NCBI RefSeq assembly: GCF_963924675.1
Contig: NC_089232.1
Coordinates: forward strand, 53,258,759 to 53,322,758
Direction of reading: 5' to 3'
Length of the DNA: 64,000 nt
Origin: Phocoena phocoena
Lineage: Eukaryota; Chordata; Mammalia; Artiodactyla; Phocoenidae
Of the stretch, positions 54,926-64,000 are shown in pieces (within the stretch, counting starts at the first letter, position 1; each line of letters opens with the position of its first letter). Below the pieces are notes generated by a model that saw only the letters and a program-made list of their open reading frames with translations, was not told where the DNA came from and did not search any database. The position numbers and the translations under genes were made by a program.

Positions 54926-55424
54926 TGGGCTGGGGAGCAGAGAAGCTGAGTAAACACGTGCCTTGGACTGCGACATAAAACCAGACCCCCTCGTGCTGGA
55001 AAATGAGTTCAAGATGCGGGCTGAGCTGCCTCTCAGGGCCTGCAGGTTAGCGTCTCTGTGGCCCAAAGAGGCAGGAGAGCCACCGAGCTTACAAGGAGCA
55101 GGGTCTGTGAGACGGCCCCTTGCCCCACCGTGAGGTTGCAGGGAGGCCCGGCAGCCGGGGGTCTGAGAAAGAGCTTCACAGCCACAGCCAGTATCCGACC
55201 TGCATCCCTATCAGAGGGCCTCAGTTCAGCTCAGTCCTGGCCCCAGGCCCCCAGCTCTGAGCTTCCTGAAGCATCTCTGGCCTCCCCGACTCACCCCCTC
55301 ATCTCCACATTCACCATCTACATAACGCATCTCCACATTGTGCCCGGCGTGAGCCTCCTGATTTAGACTCGAAGTTCCCTGAAGACAAGGGCTTCCTGTG
55401 TCTTCTCATAGGACAGAATGTATA
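54926..55424. other. Unique stretch
   Basis: No gene is recognised; the 102-codon frame 55058-55366 has no domain. Confidence 0.35.
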
Positions 55425-55545
55425 GTTGGAAGGCACACCGGGGAGCCATCTACTCCAAGTGTCTCACTTAAAAATGAGGAAACGGAGGCCCAGGGATGGG
55501 AAGTGATTGTGGGGACACACTGACTGTGAGAACCTCGTTCACTGA
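55425..55545 (-). repeat. MIR-like fragment
   Basis: AAAAATGAGGAAACGGAGGC and CCAGGGATGGGAAGTGATTG are an inverse MIR core. Confidence 0.7.
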
Positions 55546-55996
55546 ATGTCCTCAAGTCTCTTATCCTTATCCTCCCCGGAAAAGGGCACCGGCCATCATG
55601 TCCAACAACCTCTCTGAAATTGGCAAGCCGTTCATAAGCCTTCCCCTCACTCTGCCCCCTCATCTGGAAGGCGCTGAAATTGTTACCATCGAGTTTGGAA
55701 CTGGCCCCCAGGTCCTCTACTTCCTCCTCATGGTACCCACTACCTGCTCAGACTGTTGGAAGAAGGCATCCCGGGATTGTCCTGCCCCGTTGTTTCCCTC
55801 TCAGAATCTCACACGGCCGTTTGTGCCTCACCCTAAGCCGACGTTTAGAGCTGCCTCAGGAAATTATTTGGCCGAATACAACCCAAACCTCCCATTGACT
55901 TGGCTCAGCCTGGCCTGGCCACCCCAACGTACCCTTGCTCCTCTTGGTAGCCAGACTTTACAAGGACCATTGAATGACACACCCTTCTCCCCCTGA
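55496..55996 (+). other. 166-codon open frame, unidentified, probably chance
   Basis: The longest plus-strand frame outside SINEs. It starts inside a MIR fragment. The translation contains no recognised domain; one hydrophobic patch (VLYFLLMV) is too short for a confident membrane segment. A MIR-derived start, ordinary composition and lack of neighbours argue against a gene. Nested 72-codon and opposing frames share the bases. Confidence 0.2.
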
Positions 55997-56509
55997 TCTG
56001 GAAAGATCAGAGAATAACATTACGAAGGCTGAACCACCACCAACCCCTCTGCACTCTATTCTCTACAATGAACCATGAAGTGGAGGGACCCTTCTACTCA
56101 TCCTGGAACCTACCCGTCCAGTCATGACCCACCCTCTGAGCTCTTCAGAGAAGACGGCACACGAGCTGCCCAGGACTGAGGCCTGCCCCCTCCTGTAGCA
56201 AGTTTGCAGGAATTGAGGCACAGGGCTCCCCAGTCTGCAGAAGTTTTCTAGTGGATCCATTGCTCCTTCCTCTTGTCCTGGTGAGCGCTCAGTGACCTTG
56301 GGTGGCTCTCTCTGCTCTGGGATGCCTGGGTCTGCTTTCCAAAGGGCCAGTTTTCCTCGTGTGCTCATCTTACACTGATCTCATTACACATGGGCCATCT
56401 ACCTATCAACTGCAATATGTTTTAAATAATTATCCAATTTTCTTTTCCTCAGGCCTCTTCTGTCCCCTCCCCTCTGTTTCTACCTATGAAGGGTGTAAGG
56501 TCTGTGTCT
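55997..56509. other. Unique stretch
   Basis: No gene or repeat is recognised. Confidence 0.3.
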
Positions 56510-57075
56510 AGATTCTTTTTTTCTTTGCACGTCCAGTAGTTCCGGCGCCATTTGTTTTTCTATCTTTGCTCCACTGAATTGCCTTTGCTCCTTTGTCAGA
56601 GATCAGTTGACTATATCTGTGTGGGTCCATTTCTGGGCTCTCTTCTGTCCCATTGATCTATTTGTCTATTCTTTTACCAAGACCACTTGTCCTGATCACT
56701 GTAGCTTTACAGTAAGTCTTATCATCAGGCCTCCAACATTGTTCTCTTTCAATATTGTGCTCTGGGCCATATAAATGCCTCTCCATATAAATTTAAGAAT
56801 TAGTTTGTTGATATCCACAAAATAACTTGCAGGGATTTTGATTGGGGTTGCCTTGAATCTATAGATAAAGGTGAGAAGAGCTAACCTCTTGACAATATTG
56901 TGTCTTCCTATCCTTGAATATGGAATATCGCTCCATTTTTGATGGAGATAGCTTTCACCATGGTTTGACATCTTTGATATCTCTCATCAGAGCTTTGTAG
57001 TTTTCCTCATATTGATCTTGTATATATGTACTTTGTTAGATTTATACCTAAATATTACATTTTTGGGGGGTGCTA
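56510..57075 (-). mobile_element. L1 ORF2 fragment, antisense
   Basis: CCATTGATCTATTTGTCTAT, ATCACTGTAGCTTTACAGTA and GGGATTTTGATTGGGGTTGC are inverse L1 ORF2. The minus-strand frame 56696-56971 contains INKLILKFIW and NVGGL, the L1 ORF2 C-terminal pattern. Confidence 0.88.
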
Positions 57076-57124
57076 CTAGGTGCTGCCTCTGTCTCCTTCC
57101 TTTTATTTCCATCTATGAACATCC

Positions 57125-57335
57125 TACCCACCATGGGCTACAAAGGTGAATCTCAGCTCTGCCACTTGTATGCTGTGTGTCCCTGGGCAAGTGACTTAGC
57201 TCCTCTTGAGCCTCAGTTTCCTCATCTGTAAGATGGTAAAAATAATAAGTATCTTGAAGTATTGTTAGGATTAGGAAGATCGAGTGTAGACTCAATGCCA
57301 GTCATAGAACAGACCCTCTGCTAAACGGTAGTGGT
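57125..57335 (+). repeat. MIR SINE, nearly full length
   Basis: GAATCTCAGCTCTGCCACTT, GTGTGTCCCTGGGCAAGTGA and AGCCTCAGTTTCCTCATCTG are clear sense MIR. Confidence 0.92.
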
Positions 57336-57344
57336 TATTAGTGT

Positions 57345-57570
57345 TGTTTTTTTTTGTTGTTGTTGTTTTTTTTTTTTGCGTTATGCGGGCCTCTCACTGC
57401 TGTGGCCTCTCCCATTGTGGAGCACAGGCTCCGGATGCACAGGCTCAGCGGCCATGGCTAACGGGCCCAGCCGCTCCGCGGCATGTGGGATCTTCCCAGA
57501 CTGGGGCACGAACCCGTGTCCCCTGCATCGGCAGGTGGACTCCCAACCACTGTGCCACCAGGGAAGCCCG
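57345..57570 (-). mobile_element. CHR-type SINE, short form
   Basis: A reverse-orientation copy with two T-runs separated by GTTGTTGTTG, ending CCAGGGAAGCCCG. It abuts a 41-base head of an older SINE. Confidence 0.93.
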
Positions 57571-57611
57571 GAAATGCAGAGTCTTAACCACTGGACCACC
57601 AGGGAAGTCCC
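57571..57611 (-). mobile_element. Truncated head of an older tRNA-derived SINE
   Basis: On the minus strand it reads GGGGACTTCCCTGGTGGTCC, then AGTGGTTAAGACTCTGCATT, the start of a bovine/CHR-like SINE. Only the head remains. Confidence 0.8.
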
Positions 57612-57934
57612 CTCTTTCTTTCAGCACTTAACAATTTTTTAAAATACATACAGCTGTGTTCCAGAGGAATTAGGATATAGTAAGTTACATAGTTCTCAAC
57701 TGTAGCTCCTGTCTGTGCCTAGATCTGTCTTCCTCAAGTGAAACTCCAGAACGTTCTAGAAACTTGAAATCTAGACGGAAAAAATATGTTGCTGCAGGAC
57801 ATAATGAATGCTTACCATGGTCTCAAGACAGAAAAGTTAATGTACAAAACCATCAAATGAACAAAGCATGTATTATTCCTGCAGAAGAGGGATGAGAGGG
57901 AAGGTTAGAAGAGAGAAGAACCCCCTGGCCCATT
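57612..57934. other. Unique stretch
   Basis: Nothing recognised. Confidence 0.3.
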
Positions 57935-58265
57935 AGAATCTAAAGCCTGCTTCGGTCTTTGTGGCACGTGAGCTCAGTAGTTGTGGCTCATGGGCTTTGT
58001 TGCTCCATGACACGATAGGATCTTCCCAGACCACGGTTTGAACCCGTGTCCCCTGCATTAGCAGGCGGATTCCTAACCACTGCACCACCAGGGAAGCCAG
58101 TGCACCTAGAGCCCGTGCTCCGCAACAAGAGAAGCCACTGCAATGGGAAGCCTGCGCACCATAACAAAGAGTAGCCCCCTCTCACCGCAACTAGAGAAAG
58201 CCCACGCGCAGCAATGAAGACCCAACACAACCAAAAATATAAATAAAAAAGAATCTAAAGCCTGC
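57935..58265. mobile_element. CHR-type SINE, long form, with inverted 5' half
   Basis: 57951-58098 is the 5' half of a long-form SINE in reverse orientation, ending CCAGGGAAGCC. 58099-58249 is the 3' half in forward orientation (CACCTAGAGCCCGTGCTCCG to the A-rich tail). A single perfect 16-bp target-site duplication, AGAATCTAAAGCCTGC, bounds the whole (57935-57950 and 58250-58265), so both halves arrived in one insertion. Confidence 0.93.
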
Positions 58266-58494
58266 CAGTGGTGTAGCCTGGAGACATCTAGTGTCTGGTT
58301 ACTTCAGCAACAGAGGACTCAGGACCCATGAGGATGGTTGGTCAAAGCACAGGGGATGCAGGATGCCAGTAGGCGGCCTTATCGTCCTGAGACTTGGTTC
58401 CCTTAGGTATTCAAGAGCTTCTGGAGGAGGAATTGTGCCACAGGTGAAGTCAGCCACATGTTGCCTCCCCCGGCTGGAGCCACCGTCTATGCAA
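58266..58494. other. Unique stretch
   Basis: Nothing recognised. Confidence 0.3.
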
Positions 58495-58680
58495 CACTCA
58501 GAGATTAGCAAGCACTTTACCTACGTCTCAACAACCTTCTGCGGTATGAAAATATTATTTCCATTTTACCTGTAAGGACTGAGGTTCAGGTAAGTGACCT
58601 GCCCAAAGACAACACAGACAGTGGCAAGACATGCACGCAGGGATTCTGACTCCAAATCCTGACACTATTCTACACTGTTT
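58495..58680 (-). repeat. MIR SINE fragment
   Basis: CATTTTACCTGTAAGGACTG, GGTTCAGGTAAGTGACCTGC and GGGATTCTGACTCCAAATCC are inverse MIR. Confidence 0.82.
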
Positions 58681-59739
58681 GATGGTCGAGGCCCTCCATA
58701 CGTGATGCGGAGCGGTTTGAACAAAGTCCTGCTTCCACTCCAAACACGGAGGAGCTGTCCTCTTGAACGGTGGCCCTCTTTGATCCTGCTGGGGGTTTGT
58801 CTCCAGCACCGCTGAGGCCAGGTCTCTGAGAAGAATATCCCTACCCTGACTACTACTGATGATCCCGCTATAGCGTCCCTGCTTCCTCAGGGAGATCCCC
58901 ATGAGGACGATGAAAAACCTGAAGCCCCATTTTCTGGCAGGCCTCACATGGCTCTGGGCTGCTGGCTGTCCATGAGCCAACAAGCCAGCCAGCTCTCACT
59001 TGTTGAGTTTTGTTGGCATGTATCCTCTGCAGGATCTAACCATATTAAATGGCTTCAAGCAGCCTATAAAATAAAAGACAATTGCAATGCCATAAGGAAT
59101 AGCATATCCCCAACCATAAATAAATTAGGGCTCTAATTCCATCAAGGCATGTGGGTGACATGACACACCGTGAGAGCGGAGCTTCCACGGGCTGTTCACA
59201 GCACCACAAATCTGAGATGGAATTACCGTCTTCGTTTATTTACATCTACTGGTGGCTAGGTTGCTGTGACAGATGATCTCTGAAAAGTCTGGTCCCTCCA
59301 CATTATGACCTCATGTTCCACTCTTCTCCTACCCCCCTACTTTTCCCTCCCCTACTCCCTCTCTCCCACCCCCTTTCCTCTCTTGTTTCTCTCTCACACC
59401 CCTAAGCATTTCCCTCATTGCATTTTATTTTCTCTGTGGTCTCAGTAAAGAATAGAAGGAATGAAGAGCCCAGCACTGAGAAAAGGTGGCAAATTCCAGA
59501 CATGGGGGAGGCTCAGGAAGAATGAATCTCTCCTACAGCCATGATTCGTTGCATTGCCCCAGGGCCATTTATCCATGACCTCTCTGGGGACATATAGACT
59601 TTCCTTGCTTAAAATTTCAATTTAATTAAATCCACTAGGTGTGTTCTTGGATGTCAACCATGTCCTAGGCAACGTGGGGCAGTCAGAACCATATGGAACC
59701 AGGGAATATCAGAAGCAGACAGGCTTTCAGCAGTCTCTG
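58681..59739. other. Unique stretch
   Basis: No gene is recognised; the 142-codon minus frame 58555-58983 starts in unique sequence, ends in MIR and has no domain. 58996-59145 is AT-rich and repeat-free. 59320-59400 is a pyrimidine tract. Confidence 0.35.
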
Positions 59740-59850
59740 AGTTAGTTTGACTCCTCGTTTTACAAATGAGGGACTCAAGGCCCGGAGAAATAAAGTGATT
59801 TTTCCAAGATCGTGTGGCTAATTAATGACAGAGCCAAGTCTAGACTGCAG
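59740..59850 (-). repeat. MIR SINE fragment
   Basis: CTCGTTTTACAAATGAGGGA, CTCAAGGCCCGGAGAAATAA and GATCGTGTGGCTAATTAATG are inverse MIR. Confidence 0.8.
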
Positions 59851-59879
59851 AAAGAGTGAGAAACCTTAGCAACATCGGC

Positions 59880-60335
59880 CAGCGCCTTACAGCCTAGTCA
59901 GAGAAGGAAGACAGACATCTTCAAAAGAGTTAGCTAACAACATGAGAGGGTACATAATCAGAGCCACACTGAGGATTACAAAAACTGAATTTTGGGAAGG
60001 AAGGAGGTGATATTGGCAGGCAAGTTTGGACAAGTTTCACAGAGGAGGCAGCAGTTGGGTGGGAGGCTGAAGAGTAGACAGGGTCCCACTTGGCAGAGAT
60101 CAGAAGAGAAGGCATTATAGGCAGACAGACAGCCTGGACCAAAGGAATAAGCCTGGGGGCTGGAAGAAGCATTGCCTGGACACAGAAATTCATTGGGACC
60201 CCGGTGGGAAAGATGTGTCAATATCAAAGTATCAAAACTTGATGGAACCAGTGGACTATGGACTTAACCCTAAAGTCAGCTGAGGGTACTGGAGGTTCTT
60301 GAACAAGAAGCAACAAATGAAAGCATGCTTTAGAG
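59880..60335 (-). mobile_element. L2 LINE 3'-region fragment
   Basis: AGACAGCCTGGACCAAAGGA, then GGAAGAAGCATTGCCTGGAC and GAGGGTACTGGAGGTTCTTG are a diverged inverse L2 3' region. Confidence 0.5.
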
Positions 60336-60336
60336 C

Positions 60337-60510
60337 TTTGCTACACAAAATGTGGTCTGGAGATGACCAGCATCAGCTTTACCCCACCTGGGAGGTTTTC
60401 TAGAAAAGCGCAATCTCAGTCCCACCCCAGGCCTACTGAATCAGAACTGCATTGCAACTAGATCCCCATGACTCACCAGGCACATGAAACTTTGCAAAGT
60501 TCTGCTTTAA
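60337..60510 (-). mobile_element. MER5A hAT-Charlie DNA transposon
   Basis: AAAATGTGGTCTGGAGATGA, CTTTACCCCACCTGGGAGGT, CCACCCCAGGCCTACTGAAT and CAGAACTGCATTG follow inverse MER5A order. It is nonautonomous. Confidence 0.85.
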
Positions 60511-60866
60511 GAAAACTTGCCTAGGGCTTCTCTGGTGGCACAGTGGTTAAGAATCCGCCTGAAAACGCAGGGGACAGAGGTTCGAGCCCTGGTCCGGGAA
60601 GATCCCACATGCTGCAGAGCAACTAAGCCCGTGCGCCACAACTACTGAGCCTGCGCTCTAGCACCCACGAGCCACAACTACCGAAGCCTGCGCTCCTAGA
60701 GCCCGTGCTCCGCAACAAGAGAAGCCACTGCAATGACAAGCCTGCGCACCGCAGTGAAGAGTAGCCCCCGCTCGCCGCAGCTAGAGAAAGTCCGCACGCA
60801 GCAACAAAGACCCAACGCAGCCTAAAATAAAGTAAAAGAAAAGAAAAGAAAAAGAAAACTTGCCTA
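60511..60866 (+). mobile_element. CHR-type SINE, long form, with 13-bp target-site duplications
   Basis: The body is 60524-60853 with an AAAAG-repeat tail. GAAAACTTGCCTA at 60511-60523 and 60854-60866 is exact. Inserted at the edge of MER5A. Confidence 0.97.
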
Positions 60867-62162
60867 GCATGAAGGGTTAGTGGGTTCTAGAGTTGTTCCC
60901 TGGTGCTGCTAATTTTTTCCTGACCAAGAATGACTTAGCAAACGTTATTATACACAGAAATTCTCACAAAATGAGAGAAGCTAAGTAACAAACTGTTTTC
61001 ACATAGAGTGCAGTGTTCATGAGTATTAAGTTTCACAATTGATGAGGATGACAGTATTCGATTTCTAAGCACAATTAAACATTTCTTCATTTCTATTATG
61101 CTGTTCTCTTTTTTGTGTTTTGGAGCCCATGGATTTTCTTCCGATGATCAGACTTTTTCTGAGCCCTTGAAAAGCTCTTAGGCTTTTGTATCTGATGGAT
61201 AAAACAGGCTGTGATGGGTCCTGCACGAGCAGGGACCCTCCACACAACTCAGGGCAGCTTCCTGGGAGAGGTGGTAAGATCCCAGCACGAAAGATGAGAG
61301 GGTCCCTGTCCCATGCAAGACCCCCAGCCCATGCTGCCAGACTTCAAGGGAGCACTCAGGCCTGGAGTTTGACTCACTAAAGCTTGAAGGCTCTTCCGCA
61401 CCTCCAGGTACCATGTAAACCGGATCCTGGTGCTGCCTGGGCCCACGTGGTAGGTGGAGCCAGCAATGACCAAATTCCCACTAGCCCACAGGATGGGAGC
61501 TTACAGCTGGAATTATGTTGATTTAAAGAAAATACAGAAAGTGGTGCGTGTGTGTGTGTGTATGAACCTGAATTTGTAGACCAAGATGAATGCTTACTAT
61601 ATTTTCTTAAAAAAAAAAAAAGCATTCTCCTCCCAGGACCTCCTCCAGGAGGAAGGAGAGAGTGCATGGCTTGAGGTAAGCCACAAGTGAAGGTGCAAAG
61701 AGTCAAGGGAGTCTTTCAACCCTTCAGCTCTAGACTGACATTGACGTGGACCAGTCCCCCCCCCACCCAATACCACCAAATCACAGAATATGTGCCAAGT
61801 CTGGGTCAGAGCTTCCTCTCCCAGGGACCATCTTGAAGTGCTCGGGGCATGCTTTCAAAGGCAGAAATTTTACCTGGGTCCCCTCTGCAGCAGCTGACTT
61901 GCTGTGGTCTTCTGCTGCCCAGTGAGGAATGGGCCTGGGGGTCTGGGGAGCGGTCTCTCTACCTCTCTCTCCACAGGCCATCTGTTCAGGGCCGGGGGGT
62001 GTGGGGATCTGCCTGTGAGTCTACCCCTGAGTCAGGACCCTCAGTGGGCGGCATTCTTTGCAGCTCCGGGTCCCTATGGCTTCGCCTCCACTCAGAGAGA
62101 CTTCCATGATGAGGAAATCTTCTATGGCAGTGGGAAGCTTGCTGGGAGCCTCCTCTCTTAAT
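60867..62162. other. Unique stretch, about 1.3 kb
   Basis: No gene or repeat is recognised. A short GT run lies at about 61545-61561 and an A-run at 61609-61621. Frames of 60-109 codons overlap on both strands. Confidence 0.4.
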
Positions 62163-62480
62163 TGTAGCTTTTTAAATTGAGATTTAATTCACACACCACA
62201 AAATCCACCCTTTTCAAGTGTACTCTTCAAAGGCTTTTTGTATATTCCCAAGAGTGTGTCATCATCACTAATTCCAGAACACTTTCATCACCCCCAAGAA
62301 GAAACCCCTGCCCATCAGCAAGCACCCCCCATTCCACACTCCTCTCATTCCCTGGCAGCTGCTAATCTGGTTTCTGTCTCTATAGATCTGCCTCTTCTGT
62401 GCACTTCATGTAAGCGGAATCATACAATATGTGGCCGTTTGTGGCTGGCTTCTCTTCCCTTTTATTTTGCCACAAGCCAA
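62163..62480 (-). mobile_element. L1M 3' UTR fragment
   Basis: AATTGAGATTTAATTCACAC, CACTTTCATCACCCCCAAGA, GGCAGCTGCTAATCTGGTTT and AATCATACAATATGTGGCCG are inverse L1M in order. The 151-codon frame 62238-62693 runs through it and is chance. Confidence 0.87.
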
Positions 62481-62849
62481 CTTGTCTTAGTAATTCCTCA
62501 TGAAGGTCTAGAAGTTGCTAGTCTGAGAAAGATGGTAATAGTCCTGGAGCAAATTCTCCTAAGAAAAGCCATTGGCCTTTCTCTTCTTGAGTGTTTCTCA
62601 GGGCAGCTCCTCCAGACTCCACATCCTTGCTGGGACTCACCTTTACTGAAGGGACAGGTCAACGCAAGTGAATACATTTTGGCTGAGGACTGAGGAACCA
62701 GTCCTGTACTTACAATACAGAGCAAGGGCTGGCCACTGGCACAGAAGCTAGCTCTACTCAAATACGTCCCACCTGGCCATGGACATTTCATATCAAATAT
62801 TTGAATGGCCCTTCAGAGTATAAAAAATGCCCCCTCACTTGATCATGAC
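62481..62849. other. Unique stretch
   Basis: Nothing recognised. Confidence 0.3.
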
Positions 62850-62952
62850 TATGGAAAGAAAGGATAAAAGGCTTGTCCAAGGTCACACAGGTAGGAAGCA
62901 GTGAAGGCAGGGTTCAAATTCAGGACTCGTGCTCCACTGATTTCCCTATCAG
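62850..62952 (-). repeat. MIR SINE fragment
   Basis: GCTTGTCCAAGGTCACACAG and GGCAGGGTTCAAATTCAGGA are inverse MIR; a SINE has inserted near its end. Confidence 0.85.
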
Positions 62953-63200
62953 CTGCTTCCATGTTTCTTTTTTTTTTTTTTTTTTTTTTTTGCGGTACGC
63001 AGGCCTCTCACTGTTGTGGCCTCTCCCGTTGCGGAGCACAGGCTCCGGACGCGCAGGCTCAGCGGCCATGGCTCACGGGCCCAGCCGCTCCGCGGCATGT
63101 GGGATCTTCCTGGACTGGGGCACGAACCCATGTCCCCTGCATCGGCAGGCAGACTCTCAACCACTGCACCACCAGGGAAGCCCCTGCTTCCATGTTTCTT
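62953..63200 (-). mobile_element. CHR-type SINE, short form, with 17-bp target-site duplications
   Basis: The body is 62970-63183, close to consensus. CTGCTTCCATGTTTCTT at 62953-62969 and 63184-63200 is exact. Frames of 71-137 codons across it are SINE artefacts. Confidence 0.98.
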
Positions 63201-63429
63201 AATGGCTCAGATGGAACCTATGGTAAACTGGACTGCCCCTGCGGTCCTTCTCCCCCCTCAGACTCCCCTCTCCAGAAAAATCATCCTGAGGAAAATGGGT
63301 TCTCTGTGAGCTGACAAGCAGACCCTTCCTTTTCTTGCTCCCTCCATCCTTCCCTCACTGAGCTTCCCTCTTTGCACATCCTGCGATTGCCCGAGTGGTC
63401 CACTAACATTGGTCATAGTCCCACCAGCA
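63201..63429. other. Unique stretch
   Basis: Nothing recognised. Confidence 0.3.
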
Positions 63430-63620
63430 CTGAGGCCAAATGTTCAGTTTTGCAACTTTCTGACTGTGATCTTGAGAAAGTTACTGAACCACTTGTGCCT
63501 CCGTTTCTTCCTTTTACAGGTGAGAATAATATTAGTACCTACCTTTTCAGGCTAATAATTGATATGTATAAAGAGCATTGAACAGTACCTGACACGTGGT
63601 AAGCATTCGATAAATGATAA
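63430..63620 (+). repeat. MIR SINE
   Basis: GTTACTGAACCACTTGTGCC, AATATTAGTACCTACCTTTT and GTAAGCATTCGATAAATG are sense MIR through its 3' end. Confidence 0.9.
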
Positions 63621-63711
63621 ACTTTCTTTGGTACTGTATATATTTGTATTTCTCATGCAGCTGAGTAAAAAACTCCGTGCATACTAAGTCTTGGACAGAA
63701 GACATGTTCAT

Positions 63712-63800
63712 AAGGAAGGAAAGAAGGAAGGAAGGAAGGAAGGAAGGGAGGGAGGGAGGGAGGGAGGGAGGGAGGGAGGGAGGGAGGGAGGGAGAAAGGG
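63712..63800 (+). repeat. (GAAG)n/(GGGA)n purine microsatellite
   Basis: About 89 bases of uninterrupted purine: GAAG units shift to more than ten GGGA units. Lys/Glu/Gly-rich or Pro/Ser-rich frames across it are repeat artefacts. Confidence 0.95.
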
Positions 63801-64000
63801 ATTTAATCGTCCTCAAAATACAGAACAAAGATTGCTCTGTAACTGTTTTCTTTTCTCTTTTAAAATATCTTCATATTCACACCAAGAGAAAATTCCTGCA
63901 GTGTAGAAAAGACCAATCCACTGGCAACTTATGAAATGCCCTTGAAGTTGCAAACAGAAGGGCTAGGATGCGTCCTCTTTGTTGGTCAACCCTGTAATAG
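63801..64000. other. Unique stretch to the window end
   Basis: Nothing recognised. Confidence 0.3.

Noticed and set aside
62901..63314. 137-codon open frame
   Set aside because: Its centre is the inverse of the short-form SINE, with a Phe run from the T-tail.
63547..63934. Lys/Glu/Gly- and Pro/Ser-repeat proteins
   Set aside because: They come from the purine tetranucleotide tract on either strand.

Overview
This is vertebrate nuclear DNA from a placental mammal, almost certainly a whale or dolphin. The diagnostic signal is about 22 copies of a tRNA-derived SINE. Its head reads GGGCTTCCCTGGTGGCGCAG and it carries a tRNA-type B box (GGTTCGTGCCC or GGTTCGAGCCC). This matches the CHR family of cetaceans, hippopotamuses and ruminants. 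About ten copies are a short (~205 bp) form with a conserved tail ending in GCGTACCGCAAAA, which I associate with the cetacean central-deletion subfamily. The older background (MIR, L2/CR1, MER5A, MaLR LTRs, L1M) is general mammalian. The assignment to Cetacea rests on recognising the SINE, not on a database search.

I find no protein-coding gene, exon, rRNA, functional tRNA, CRISPR array or bacterial-type feature. Open frames are short, mostly derived from SINE or L1, and none shows a convincing host domain. The window reads as intergenic or intronic DNA built of nested, decayed transposons between moderately sized unique stretches.

Layout. 1-1.75 kb is an antisense L2/CR1-clade LINE relic with recognisable endonuclease and reverse-transcriptase remnants. 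1.78-9.5 kb is unique DNA with a hAT-type element, a CA-rich microsatellite, a SINE and two LTR-type repeats. 9.5-11.3 kb holds a cluster of inverted repeats and an antisense L1 hit by a SINE. 11.4-21.4 kb is mostly unique with MIR, L2 and LTR fragments. 21.4-25.2 kb is one antisense L1 broken by SINEs, including a three-level nest. 25.25-27.7 kb is a MaLR-type LTR plus internal region, itself hit by L1. 27.7-36.8 kb is L1-dominated with two sense and several antisense pieces. 36.8-56.5 kb alternates MIR, L2, SINE and MaLR LTR copies with unique DNA, including a perfect 58-bp tandem duplication and possible regulatory islands. 56.5-64 kb holds another L1, a SINE with an inverted 5' half, MER5A, more SINEs and a purine tetranucleotide tract.

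The observations most worth a second look are mutational and structural rather than a new gene system. They are a SINE with a twin-priming-style inversion bounded by perfect target-site duplications (57935-58265), the nested SINE complex (23669-24496), two near-perfect small-loop quasi-palindromes (5854-5895 and 9687-9732), the 58-bp duplication (44502-44617) and a homeodomain-site cluster (54861-54925). No previously undescribed biological system was identified.
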